A stretch of DNA of 64,000 bases from Agrococcus jejuensis (GTDB lineage: Bacteria > Actinomycetota > Actinomycetes > Actinomycetales > Microbacteriaceae): positions 62,001-126,000 of the forward strand of contig NZ_VEFR01000001.1 in NCBI RefSeq assembly GCF_007679035.1, in the 5' to 3' direction. Shown here one piece after another: positions 42,097 through 50,281 of the stretch. The first letter of the stretch is position 1. Each line of letters starts with the position of its first letter. The position numbers were made by a program, and so were the translations under genes. The notes beneath the pieces are model-generated. The model did not search any database and was not told the origin of the DNA. It was given only the letters and a program-made list of their open reading frames with translations.

Positions 42097-44046
42097 TCAG
42101 TACTGCGCGGTCACGGTGACGGCCGAGCCCTCGTCGATCGACGCGCCCGGCTCGGGGCTGACGGCGGTCGGTCGCGCGACGGACTGCAGCGGCCCTGGCA
42201 CGTTCGTGTCGAGCGTCACGACGAAGCCGAGCGCCTCGAGGGCCGCGACGGCGTTCGGGATGTTCTGGTCGAGGATGTCGGCGGGGATCTGCACCTGCGG
42301 CAGGCCGCTCGAGACGACGACGCCCACCGCGACGCCCGAGCCGTACTGGGCCTCGGCGGGGTAGCTCGCGCGGATGATCTGCCCCTCGGGCACCTCGCGG
42401 CTGGCCTCGGGCGTGACGGCGCCGAGCGTGAGGCCCACCGATGCCAGCACCGTCTGCGCGTTCGGCTGGTCGAGGCCCACGAGGTTCGGCTGCTGCCCGC
42501 GGGAGACGACGGGGTGGAAGGCCGTGCCGCGCGGCCACGTCTCCTGCGACGTCGCGGCGACGCCGCCGTCGGCCCACGCGTTCACGACCGTGCCGGCCTG
42601 CTCGTCCGAGAAGACGTCGATCGTGCTCGTCGCGGCGAATCCCGCGGACTCGAGCGTCGAGGCGGCATCCTGCTCGGCGACGCCCGCGAGCTGCGGTGCA
42701 GGCAGCATCTCGATGCCGAGCGACAGCACGAGGGTCACCTCGGTGCCGCGCGGCAGCTCGGCGCCGGGTGCCGGGTCGGTGCGGATGAGGCCGTCGGCGA
42801 GCACGTCGGCGCTGTACTCGCCCTGCATGGCGTCGGCGCCCACGAGGCCCGCGGCCTCGAGGGCGGCGCGCGCATCCACCTCGCTCGTGCCGACCGCGAT
42901 CTCGGGCACGGTCGTCTGCCCGCCCGGGCCGGCGTTGAGCCACCAGCCGGCGCCCGCTGCCACGAGGGCGAGCACGAGCACGAGCACGAGCAGCACGACG
43001 CCGCGTCGGCGACGTGCGGCGGCCTTGCGCTGCAGCGCCCGCGCCGCGGGCGGCACGTCGCCCGTGTCGAGCGACGGCAGGTCGCCCGTCGCGATGCCGC
43101 CGCGGCGCGGGGCGGCGCGCTCCGGCTCGACGACGGTCGTCTCGGCGTCGGCGACTGCCGTGGCCGCGACGGGCAGCATGCGCGTGTGCGCGCTCGTGGT
43201 CGAGCGCTCGCCTGCACGGATGCGCCCGACCTCGTCGAGCATCTCGCTCGCGTCGGCGGGACGCAGGTTGGGATCCTTGTGCGTCGACCAGTGCACGAGC
43301 AGGTCGAGCTCGTGGGGGATCGACGGCTCGAGGCTCGACGGCGACGGCACCTGCTCGTGCGCGTGCTGGTATGCGATCTGCAGCGGCTGCTCGCCCGTGT
43401 AGGGCTGCTTGCCCGTGAGCATCTCGAACAGCATGATGCCGACGGCGTAGATGTCGCTGCGCGCGTCGGCGATGCCGCGCGTGACGAGCTCGGGGGAGAG
43501 GTAGGCGATCGTGCCGAGCAGCGCCTTGCCCGTCGCGGTGTTGGCCGTCGCGGCGCGCGCGAGGCCGAAGTCGGCGATCTTGATGCGGCCGTCGTGCGCC
43601 AGCAGCACGTTCTCGGGCTTGATGTCGCGGTGCACGATGCCCGCGCGGTGCGCGGCGGAGAGGCCGGCGAGCACGGCCTCGAGCACCTGCAGCGCCTGCG
43701 CCGGGCGGATGCGGCCGCGCTCGAGCAGCAGGTCGCGCAGCGTGATCGAGGGGACGTGCTCCATCGCGAGGTACGCGAGCCCGGGCTCCTCGCCCTGGTC
43801 GAGCACGTTGACGACGTTGGGGTGCGCGAGGCGCGCAGCCTGGCGCGCCTCCTGGATGAAGCGCTCGCGGAACTGGTCGTCGTCGGCGAGATGCGGATGC
43901 ATGACCTTCAGCGCGATGCGCCGGTCGAGTCGCAGGTCGGTCGCGACGTACACGGTGGCCATCCCGCCACGGGCGATGCGGTCGCCCACCTGGTACCTGC
44001 CGTCGACGAGACGCCCGGTGAGGGGGTCGTCATGGGTCGCAGGCAC
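42097..44046 (-). CDS. pknL: PknL-type Ser/Thr protein kinase with PASTA repeats
   Basis: 649 residues. Kinase domain: glycine loop ARGGMATVY, Lys47, HRD at 139-141, DFG at 159-161, and Thr170/Thr172 in the activation loop as likely autophosphorylation sites. One transmembrane helix lies at about 349-371 after an arginine cluster. Outside are four PASTA-like repeats (from about residue 376), which would sense peptidoglycan fragments. PknL of M. tuberculosis lacks PASTA; the corynebacterial one has them. The GTG start is chosen because TACGAT lies 6 nt upstream (leaderless); a longer frame would start upstream of the promoter. Confidence 0.93.
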   Translation of the reverse strand: MPATHDDPLTGRLVDGRYQVGDRIARGGMATVYVATDLRLDRRIALKVMHPHLADDDQFRERFIQEARQAARLAHPNVVNVLDQGEEPGLAYLAMEHVPSITLRDLLLERGRIRPAQALQVLEAVLAGLSAAHRAGIVHRDIKPENVLLAHDGRIKIADFGLARAATANTATGKALLGTIAYLSPELVTRGIADARSDIYAVGIMLFEMLTGKQPYTGEQPLQIAYQHAHEQVPSPSSLEPSIPHELDLLVHWSTHKDPNLRPADASEMLDEVGRIRAGERSTTSAHTRMLPVAATAVADAETTVVEPERAAPRRGGIATGDLPSLDTGDVPPAARALQRKAAARRRRGVVLLVLVLVLALVAAGAGWWLNAGPGGQTTVPEIAVGTSEVDARAALEAAGLVGADAMQGEYSADVLADGLIRTDPAPGAELPRGTEVTLVLSLGIEMLPAPQLAGVAEQDAASTLESAGFAATSTIDVFSDEQAGTVVNAWADGGVAATSQETWPRGTAFHPVVSRGQQPNLVGLDQPNAQTVLASVGLTLGAVTPEASREVPEGQIIRASYPAEAQYGSGVAVGVVVSSGLPQVQIPADILDQNIPNAVAALEALGFVVTLDTNVPGPLQSVARPTAVSPEPGASIDEGSAVTVTAQY

Positions 44047-44052
44047 GACAGG

Positions 44053-44108
44053 ATCGTAGAGGCTGCACGGCGCTGCGCCGTGCGGGCACGCGGAGGACAC
44101 GGCAGACT
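44053..44108. promoter_or_regulatory. Divergent leaderless promoters for pknL and the Rv2175c-like gene
   Basis: TACGAT on the minus strand (44058-44053) ends 6 nt before the pknL GTG. CAGACT on the plus strand (44103-44108) ends 6 nt before the GTG of the DNA-binding protein gene. Confidence 0.5.
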
Positions 44109-44114
44109 GGAGCC

Positions 44115-44441
44115 GTGGACACCGCTTGGCTCACGATCCCCGATCTCGTCGACCGCATGGGGCTCGGCCCCTCACGCATCCGCCGCCTCGTCGAGGAGCG
44201 CGCCCTGCCGGCGACGCGACGCGACGGCGTGCTCGTCGTCCCCGAGGTCTTCCTCGTCGACGACGCGCCCATGGGCGAGCTCAAGGGCACGGTCATGCTG
44301 CTCGGCGACCTCGGCTTCGACGACGACGAGGCCGTCGCATGGCTGCTCGAGTCCGAGCCCTCGCTCGGCACGAGCCCCATCGACGCGCTGCGCGCCGGCC
44401 GCAAGGCCGAGGTGCGCCGCGTCGCGCAGGCGCTCGGATAG
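44115..44441 (+). CDS. Rv2175c-like DNA-binding protein
   Basis: 108 residues: a winged-helix N-terminus (WLTIPDLVDRMGLGPSRIRRLVEE, then VLVVPEVFL) and a helical C-terminus (SLGTSPIDALRAGRKAEVRRVAQALG). In mycobacteria Rv2175c is the substrate of PknL, and the two genes are divergent as here. GTG start supported by the adjacent -10. Confidence 0.9.
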   Translation: MDTAWLTIPDLVDRMGLGPSRIRRLVEERALPATRRDGVLVVPEVFLVDDAPMGELKGTVMLLGDLGFDDDEAVAWLLESEPSLGTSPIDALRAGRKAEVRRVAQALG

Positions 44442-44469
44442 CGACGCGCGAGCCCTCGGCGAGGGCGCG

Positions 44470-45588
44470 CTAGCTGTCGCGGTTCGCAGCCGCCGCCGCG
44501 AGGCGCTCGAGCTCGAGCACGGCGCCGCGCGAGAGCTCGGCATCGCGCAGGGCCTCGAGCGCGCTGCCGACCGCGCGGTCGATCATGCCCTCGAGGCGCT
44601 CGAGCGCGCCGGCGTCCGCAATCGTGCGCTGCAGCATCTGGATCTGCGCGGGCTCGAGCTCGGGGTCGCCGAGCAGCTCGTCGAGCGTCGTGCGCGGGCC
44701 GGGCGCCATCTCGCGGCGCGCGAGCTCGACGAGCACGGTGCGCTTGCCCTCGCGCAGGTCGTCGCCTGCGGGCTTGCCCGTGACGGTGGGATCGCCGAAG
44801 ACGCCGAGGATGTCGTCGCGCATCTGGAACGCGGTGCCGACCGGAACGCCGTAGCCGCTCAGCGCCTCGAGCTGCTGCGCGCTGCCGCCCGCCATCGTGG
44901 CGCCCATGAGCAGCGGCGCCTCGACCGAGTACTTCGCCGACTTGTAGACCGCGACCGTGTGCGCGCGCTGCAGGAGGCTCTGCGGCTCCTGCCGCACCCA
45001 TGCGGCCTCCTCGAGCACGTCGAGGAACTGGCCGAGGCCGACCTCCTCGCGCATGGTCGAGAACACCTGCATGGCGGCGTCGCGGCGATCGGGGACGAGC
45101 GCGCCCGCGCCGGCGCGCGCGAGGTCGTCGGCCCAGCCCAGCAGCAGGTCGCCGACGAGGATCGCGCCGTTGATGCCGAACGCGTCCGCGCGGCCGCGCC
45201 ACTCGCCGCCGCGGTGCACGGCCTCGAGCCTGCGGTGCACGCTGGGGGCGCCGCGACGCGTGTCGGACGAGTCCATGACGTCGTCGTGCACGAGCGCGGC
45301 GGCGTGGAAGACCTCGACGGCGGCGGCCATCGAGACGATCGCCTCCCATTCGGGGTCCGACGGGCTGCCGGTCGTGTGGCTCGCGTCGGGTCGCGCCGCG
45401 GCCACGGCGTGCCATCCCCAGTGCAGGAAGCCCGCGCGCATGCGCTTGCCGCCGGTCGTGAGCGCCTCGACGGCGTCGAAGATGGGCGAGAGATCCGCGG
45501 AGATCGCTGCAGCGGCCGAGCGCCGCTCGACGAGGAACTCGCGGATGCGGTCGTCGACCGCCGTGGGGAAGCGGGAGCCGGGCGACAC
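44470..45588 (-). CDS. Polyprenyl (geranylgeranyl-type) diphosphate synthase
   Basis: 372 residues. Aspartate motifs: DDVMD in the first region and DDILGVFGD in the second; GGKRMRAG, AVYKSAKYS and GTAFQMRDD are conserved. It condenses isopentenyl units, probably to C20 diphosphate for carotenoid, menaquinone or lipid carriers (IdsA-like). The TAGGCT -10 abuts an ATG at 45594, so that ATG would not be transcribed; the GTG two codons later lies exactly 6 nt from the -10 and is taken as the leaderless start. Confidence 0.9.
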   Translation of the reverse strand: MSPGSRFPTAVDDRIREFLVERRSAAAAISADLSPIFDAVEALTTGGKRMRAGFLHWGWHAVAAARPDASHTTGSPSDPEWEAIVSMAAAVEVFHAAALVHDDVMDSSDTRRGAPSVHRRLEAVHRGGEWRGRADAFGINGAILVGDLLLGWADDLARAGAGALVPDRRDAAMQVFSTMREEVGLGQFLDVLEEAAWVRQEPQSLLQRAHTVAVYKSAKYSVEAPLLMGATMAGGSAQQLEALSGYGVPVGTAFQMRDDILGVFGDPTVTGKPAGDDLREGKRTVLVELARREMAPGPRTTLDELLGDPELEPAQIQMLQRTIADAGALERLEGMIDRAVGSALEALRDAELSRGAVLELERLAAAAANRDS

Positions 45589-45594
45589 ATCCAT

Positions 45595-45623
45595 AGCCTA
45601 GTGACAGTCCCAGGGCGTACACT
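45595..45623. promoter_or_regulatory. Divergent -10 elements for the prenyl synthase and DUF3040 genes
   Basis: TAGGCT on the minus strand (45600-45595), 6 nt before the chosen GTG. TACACT on the plus strand (45618-45623), 45 nt before the DUF3040 ATG. Confidence 0.45.
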
Positions 45624-45668
45624 GACTCGTCCGGGAACACCGACATCCCGGGAGCCCTGGGGGATCAC

Positions 45669-46049
45669 ATGCCACTGAGCGAGCAGGAGCAGCGCCTTCT
45701 CGACGAGATGGAGCGCAACCTCTACAAGCACGAGGCCGACATCGTGTCGACGTCGTCGGGTCCTCGCACCGTGAACTACACGCGCGTCGCCCTCGGCATC
45801 GCGCTCGTCGCGGCCGGACTCGCCGTCGTCGTGATCGGCGTGGTCGTGCAGTTCGCCCTCATCGGCGTCGCGGGCTTCGGCCTCGCCGTCGGTGGTGCGA
45901 TGCTCGCGCTCACCGCCTCGCGCCCCGCAGAGGCGGACGAGACGGAGTCGGGCGACGCTCCCAAGGGCGGCGCCGCGCCCAAGGCGCGCACGCGCTCCTC
46001 GCTCATGGAGCGCCTGAGCGACGAGTGGGACAAGCGCCAGCAGCAGTAG
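45669..46049 (+). CDS. DUF3040 membrane protein
   Basis: 126 residues: MPLSEQEQRLLDEMERNLY start, two transmembrane segments at about 42-62 and 64-82, then a charged tail. The family sits before mraZ in many actinobacteria (Rv2169c position). Function unknown. Confidence 0.92.
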   Translation: MPLSEQEQRLLDEMERNLYKHEADIVSTSSGPRTVNYTRVALGIALVAAGLAVVVIGVVVQFALIGVAGFGLAVGGAMLALTASRPAEADETESGDAPKGGAAPKARTRSSLMERLSDEWDKRQQQ

Positions 46050-46061
46050 CGCGCGCGGAGC

Positions 46062-46077
46062 CTCCACTCCGCTCCAC
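46062..46077 (-). promoter_or_regulatory. MraZ-type box pair 1
   Basis: CTCCAC at 46062-46067 and 46072-46077, that is GTGGAG on the minus strand with a 10-bp period. Confidence 0.6.
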
Positions 46078-46086
46078 ATCAGCTTC

Positions 46087-46118
46087 CAGAAGGCCGGCCC
46101 CGCGGGGCCGGCCTTCTG
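46087..46118 (+). terminator. Terminator after the DUF3040 gene
   Basis: A 15-bp stem (CAGAAGGCCGGCCCC and its complement) with a 2-nt loop. A second hairpin (CCCCGAGCCCGC/GCGGGCTCGGGG) follows at 46164-46191. Confidence 0.85.
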
Positions 46119-46139
46119 CGTGTCCGCCGTGCCGCCGCC

Positions 46140-46155
46140 CTCCACGACCCTCCAC
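46140..46155 (-). promoter_or_regulatory. MraZ-type box pair 2
   Basis: CTCCAC at 46140-46145 and 46150-46155, 10-bp period, minus orientation. Confidence 0.6.
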
Positions 46156-46221
46156 GGCATCCGCCCCGAGCCCGCATCCGCGGGCTCGGGGCATCGTCAT
46201 GCCGTGCGACGCGCGAGCGTC

Positions 46222-46237
46222 CTCCACCGCGCTCCAC
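46222..46237 (-). promoter_or_regulatory. MraZ-type box pair 3
   Basis: CTCCAC at 46222-46227 and 46232-46237, 10-bp period, minus orientation. Confidence 0.6.
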
Positions 46238-46287
46238 CGTGCCTTTCCTGGGAAGTTGCGCCATATTCGAGCGAATCTCCGCTCTTG

Positions 46288-46323
46288 GTGGATGAAAGTG
46301 GAGTAGTGTGGAGGAACGTGCAG
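46288..46323 (+). promoter_or_regulatory. MraZ box array at the mraZ promoter
   Basis: GTGGAT (46288), GTGGAG (46298), GTGGAG (46308) and a partial GTGCAG (46318), all phased by 10 bp and overlapping the likely -10. MraZ of other bacteria binds short repeats with a 10-bp period at its own promoter, so this is the expected autoregulatory site. Confidence 0.8.
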
Positions 46324-46364
46324 GACGCACGTCCCAACCACTGGCCGGATGGAGAGGGGGCGCA

Positions 46365-46796
46365 GTGTTCCTCGGCACCCACGCCCCCAAGCTCGACGAC
46401 AAGGGCCGCGTCATCCTCCCCGCGAAGTTCCGCCAGGACCTCGAGTCGGGCATCGTGCTGACGCGCGGCCAGGAGCGCTGCATCTACGTGTTCTCGGCCG
46501 TCGAGTTCCAGAAGGTGCACGAGCGCATCCGGCAGGCGCCGCTCACGAGCGCCGGCGCCCGCGACTTCCTGCGCCTGTTCCTCTCCGGCGCGTCGAGCGA
46601 GTCGCCCGACAGCCAGCACCGCATCACGATCCCGACCTCGCTGCGCGAGTACGCGGGGCTCGAGCGCGACCTCACCGTCATCGGCGTCGGCGACCGCGCG
46701 GAGATCTGGGCCACCGACGCCTGGAACGACTACTACTCGGCCAAGGAGGCCGACTTCTCGAGCACCACGGAGGAGGTGATCCCGGGCATCTTCTGA
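46365..46796 (+). CDS. mraZ: Transcriptional regulator MraZ
   Basis: 143 residues, standard length. Two SpoVT/AbrB-like half domains each hold a DxxR-type motif: [15 protein letters not shown] and [15 protein letters not shown]. It forms rings that bind repeated boxes upstream of the dcw cluster. GTG start with GGAGAGGGGG upstream; an earlier GTG would lie inside the operator. Confidence 0.95.
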   Translation: MFLGTHAPKLDDKGRVILPAKFRQDLESGIVLTRGQERCIYVFSAVEFQKVHERIRQAPLTSAGARDFLRLFLSGASSESPDSQHRITIPTSLREYAGLERDLTVIGVGDRAEIWATDAWNDYYSAKEADFSSTTEEVIPGIF

Positions 46797-46820
46797 CCGA
46801 GTCCTCGACCCTCAGCCGAG

Positions 46821-46850
46821 GCCGTGCTGCACCTTCCCCGGTGGCACGAC
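46821..46850 (+). ncRNA. mraW-type RNA motif in the rsmH leader
   Basis: CTTCCCC (46833-46839) sits in a hairpin loop closed by GTGC/GCAC and CAC/GTG with a TG bulge. The mraW RNA motif of Actinobacteria, located before mraW (rsmH), has this conserved loop as I recall. It lies in the 94-nt gap between mraZ and rsmH. Confidence 0.6.
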
Positions 46851-46890
46851 CGCGGATGAGGATCCGGGATCCGGATCAGGCCCGCACATC

Positions 46891-47841
46891 ATGGACGCCA
46901 GCTCCCTCCACACCCCCGTCATGCTCGAGCGCTGCCTCGAGCTGCTCGCACCCGCCGCGTCGCGCGACGGCGCCGTCGTCGCCGACGCGACGCTCGGCAT
47001 GGGCGGGCACGCCGAGCAGCTGCTCGAGCGCCACCCCGGCATGACCCTCGTCGGCATCGACCGCGACCCCGACGCCATCCGACTCGCAGGCGAGCGTCTC
47101 GCGCGCTTCGGCGACCGCGTGCGCATCGTGCGCCACGTCTACGACGAGCTCGAGGAGTCGCTCGCCGACGCCGGCGTCGACCGGCTCGACGGCATCCTCT
47201 TCGACCTGGGCGTCTCGAGCCTGCAGCTCGACGACGCCGACCGCGGGTTCGCCTACGCGAAGGACGCGCCGCTCGACATGCGCATGGGGCAGGAGGGGCC
47301 GACGGCCGCCGACCTGCTCGCGACGCTCGACGAGCGCGAGCTCGCCCGCATCATGCAGCGGTACGGCGACGAGCGGCTCGCCGGCCGATACGCCCGCGCG
47401 ATCGTGCGCGAGCGCCAGCAGGAGCCCATCGTCATGAGCTCGCGGCTCGTCGACATCCTCGACCGTGCGACCCCCGCGGCTGCGCGCAAGCCCGGCCACG
47501 TCGCCAAGCGCGTCTTCCAGGCGCTGCGGATCGTCGTGAACGACGAGCTCGGCGTGCTCGAGCGGGCGATCCCCGCCGCGCTCGACGCGCTCGAGCCCGG
47601 CGGACGCATCGTCGTCATGGCCTACCAGTCGCTCGAGGACCGGATCGTGAAGTCCGCGCTGCGCGAGGCCACGACCGATCGCACGCCGCTCGGCGTGCCG
47701 GCGGCACTGCCCGAGCATGCGGCGCCGTACCGCCTCCTGCTGCGCGGCGCCGAGCTCGCCGACGACGACGAGCGAGCCAGGAACCCCAGATCCATCCCCG
47801 TGCGGCTGCGAGCCGCCGAGCGCATCGAAGGAGGAGCATGA
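46891..47841 (+). CDS. rsmH: 16S rRNA (cytosine(1402)-N4)-methyltransferase
   Basis: 316 residues. SAM site DATLGMGGHAEQLL, then FDLGVSSLQLDDADRGFAY, PLDMRM and MAYQSLEDRIVK are the family signatures. Modifies C1402 in the ribosomal P-site. Its stop overlaps the ftsL start (ATGA). Confidence 0.96.
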   Translation: MDASSLHTPVMLERCLELLAPAASRDGAVVADATLGMGGHAEQLLERHPGMTLVGIDRDPDAIRLAGERLARFGDRVRIVRHVYDELEESLADAGVDRLDGILFDLGVSSLQLDDADRGFAYAKDAPLDMRMGQEGPTAADLLATLDERELARIMQRYGDERLAGRYARAIVRERQQEPIVMSSRLVDILDRATPAAARKPGHVAKRVFQALRIVVNDELGVLERAIPAALDALEPGGRIVVMAYQSLEDRIVKSALREATTDRTPLGVPAALPEHAAPYRLLLRGAELADDDERARNPRSIPVRLRAAERIEGGA

Positions 47842-48419
47842 GCGCGCTGGAGAGCCTCCACACGCTGCCCGAGCGGGCACCGGGACGCAGTCCCGAGCGT
47901 GAGTCCGAGCGACGCCGTCGCCTCGTCGCGCTGCCGCGGCCCACGGTGCGCCGCGCGCCGAGCGTCGTGCACGGCGTCGTCGCGCTCGCGGGCCTCGGTG
48001 CGATCATCCTCGGCCAGCTGGGCCTCTCGATGGCGCTCGGCGAGGGCGCGTACGAGATCGCGGGCCTGGAGGCGTCGTCGGCGCAGCTGAGCCGCGAGCA
48101 GCAGACGCTGCAGGAGCAGCTCGACACGCTCGAGTCGCCCCAGCAGGTCGCGACCGCGGCCGAGTCGCTCGGCATGGTGCAGGGGCAGGCGAGCCAGTTC
48201 CTGCAGCTGTCGTCGGGCGCGGTGCTCGGCGGTCCGGACGCGCTGCACATGCAGCAGCCGAGCATCGCCACGAACGGGAACCTGCTGGTCGGCAACGAGC
48301 TGCTGCAGTCGTCGACGCCCGCGCCGCAGGCGCCCGTCGTCCAGGAGCCGGTCGAGCCCGAGCCGTATCCCGGCATGCTTCTGCCCGCCGAGGGCGTGGC
48401 ACCCGGCGTCGGCGGCTGA
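47838..48419 (+). CDS. ftsL: Cell division protein FtsL-like
   Basis: 193 residues: basic cytoplasmic N-terminus, one transmembrane helix (about 43-65), a coiled-coil leucine-rich segment (AQLSREQQTLQEQLDTLE, about 80-97), and a long Pro/Gln-rich extracellular tail (about 120-193) not found in short FtsL proteins. It would pair with a DivIC-like partner and activate FtsWI at the septum. ATG overlaps rsmH. Confidence 0.88.
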   Translation: MSALESLHTLPERAPGRSPERESERRRRLVALPRPTVRRAPSVVHGVVALAGLGAIILGQLGLSMALGEGAYEIAGLEASSAQLSREQQTLQEQLDTLESPQQVATAAESLGMVQGQASQFLQLSSGAVLGGPDALHMQQPSIATNGNLLVGNELLQSSTPAPQAPVVQEPVEPEPYPGMLLPAEGVAPGVGG

Positions 48420-48474
48420 CCGCCGATACCGTCGCAGCCGGATGGTCGACAGGCTGTCGCGAGGAAGGGGAGCC

Positions 48475-50280
48475 GTGCCGACGAACGAGCGCAGCAGGCG
48501 CATGACCCGTGTGCGATCGATCCTCACCGGCATCGTGGTCGTCGCCTTGGTCGGCGCGTGCGTCGTGCGGCTCGTCGACATCCAGCTCGTGCGTGCCGAG
48601 GCGCTCAACGCCGAGGCGTCGGGGCGCGTCGGTGCGACGGCACCCATCCACGGCACGCGCGGCGACATCGTCGACGCGAACGGCACCGTGCTCGCAGGCA
48701 CCGTCGACCGCTGGGACCTCACGATCTCGCCGCAGTTCGTGCACGACCTCACGGAGCGCGACGGCCTCGAGGCCGGCGAGGTCGTGACGGGCGGCGAGAT
48801 CTTCGAGCGGCTCGCGGCGATCACGGGCGAGGACCCGCTCGTCTACCAGGCGGCGGTCGACGCCGCGCTGCTCGCCAACCCCGAGTCCGACTACCTCGTG
48901 CTCGACACGGGCCTCGACGGCACGCAGTACCAGCAGATGCGCGACCTGCAGCAGGAGCTGCCGATCGGCTTCGTCACGCTGCGCTCGAACCCGCAGCGCG
49001 TCTACCCGGCGGGGGCCGTCGCGGGCAACCTCGTGGGCTTCATGGGCACCGACGGTCCGCTCGCGGGCCTCGAGATGACGCAGGACCAGTCGTGCCTCGC
49101 GCCCGAGCCGGGCGAGCAGACCTTCGAGCGCGGCGCCGACGGCACGCCCATCCCCGGCAGCACCGTCGTCACCGAGCAGTCGGCCGACGGCGGCACCCTG
49201 CAGCTCACGATCGACGCCGACGTGCAGTTCCAGGCGCAGCAGCTCGCCGAGCAGTACCGGCAGCAGTACCAGGCGCAGTCGGCCAACGTCATCGTCGCCC
49301 GCACCGACGGCTCGCTCGTCGCCGTCGCGCAGACGCCGACGGTCGACCCCAACGACCCCGCCGCGACCGCAGCCTCCGACTACGGCTCCTTCGCGTTCAC
49401 GCAGGGCCTCGAGCCCGGCTCGATCTTCAAGACCATGGCGATGGCGGCGATGCTCGACCTCGGCCTCGTCGACCCTGGCACCGAGCGCACCGTGCCGTGG
49501 CGCTACGACCCCGACGGGCCCGTGCGCGTGTCGGATGCGCACTCGCACCCCGACATGCAGTGGACCGCGACGGGCATCCTCGTGAACTCGTCGAACGTCG
49601 GCATGGTCGACCTCGCGCAGGGCATGAGCCGCGACGACTACTTCGACTACCTCGCCGGCTTCGGCTTCGGTGCCGAGACCGTCGGCTTCCCCGGCGAGTC
49701 GACCTTCCCCCTCGCGAGCGACCCGTCGGGCCTCGATGCCCAGACGCAGCTCAACGTGCTGTTCGGCCAGGGCATCCAGGTCACGCCGATGCAGATGGTC
49801 GGCGCGTACCAGACGATCGCGAACGGCGGCGTGCACTCCGACCTGCAGCTCGTCGACTCGTGCACGCTCGCCGACGGCACCGTCGTGTCGCCCGAGCAGG
49901 GGGACGACACGCGCGTGATCGGCGAGGACACCGCCGACACGCTGCTCGGCATGATGGAGCACGTCGTCACCGACTACGGCGCCGTGCAGTTCCCGATCCC
50001 GGGCTACCGCGTCGCCGCGAAGACCGGCACGGCCGAGGTCGTGCTCGACCCGTCGGTCGGCTACGACCCGGTGCAGCGCATCGTGACGACGGCCGGCGTC
50101 TTCCCCGCGGACGACCCGCAGTTCGTCGTCTACGTGCAGCTCGACCTGCCGCAGACGGAGCGGACGAGCGCGGCAGCCATCCCGCTGTTCCACGATATGG
50201 TGAGTCTCCTGATCCGGGAGTACGACATCCCGCCGAGCACCTCGCAGGCGCCTGACCTGCCGCTCGAATGGAACGACTGA
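48475..50280 (+). CDS. ftsI: Septal peptidoglycan transpeptidase FtsI (PBP)
   Basis: 601 residues. An N-terminal transmembrane helix (about 15-37) anchors the protein. Pedestal motif APIHGTRGDIVDANG; transpeptidase motifs are SIFK with Ser316 and Lys319, SSN at 372-374 and KTG at 516-518. It crosslinks septal wall with FtsW. GTG has GGAAGGGGAG just upstream; a GTG-less longer frame is less likely. Confidence 0.95.
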   Translation: MPTNERSRRMTRVRSILTGIVVVALVGACVVRLVDIQLVRAEALNAEASGRVGATAPIHGTRGDIVDANGTVLAGTVDRWDLTISPQFVHDLTERDGLEAGEVVTGGEIFERLAAITGEDPLVYQAAVDAALLANPESDYLVLDTGLDGTQYQQMRDLQQELPIGFVTLRSNPQRVYPAGAVAGNLVGFMGTDGPLAGLEMTQDQSCLAPEPGEQTFERGADGTPIPGSTVVTEQSADGGTLQLTIDADVQFQAQQLAEQYRQQYQAQSANVIVARTDGSLVAVAQTPTVDPNDPAATAASDYGSFAFTQGLEPGSIFKTMAMAAMLDLGLVDPGTERTVPWRYDPDGPVRVSDAHSHPDMQWTATGILVNSSNVGMVDLAQGMSRDDYFDYLAGFGFGAETVGFPGESTFPLASDPSGLDAQTQLNVLFGQGIQVTPMQMVGAYQTIANGGVHSDLQLVDSCTLADGTVVSPEQGDDTRVIGEDTADTLLGMMEHVVTDYGAVQFPIPGYRVAAKTGTAEVVLDPSVGYDPVQRIVTTAGVFPADDPQFVVYVQLDLPQTERTSAAAIPLFHDMVSLLIREYDIPPSTSQAPDLPLEWND

Positions 50281-50281
50281 C

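Larger units (their letters stand above)
46050..46364 (+). other. 315-bp control region upstream of mraZ
   Basis: Contains no gene. It holds one terminator, a second hairpin (46164-46191, 12-bp stem), four clusters of MraZ-type boxes and the mraZ promoter. A possible -10, TAGTGT, at 46304-46309 lies within the last box cluster. Confidence 0.8.
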
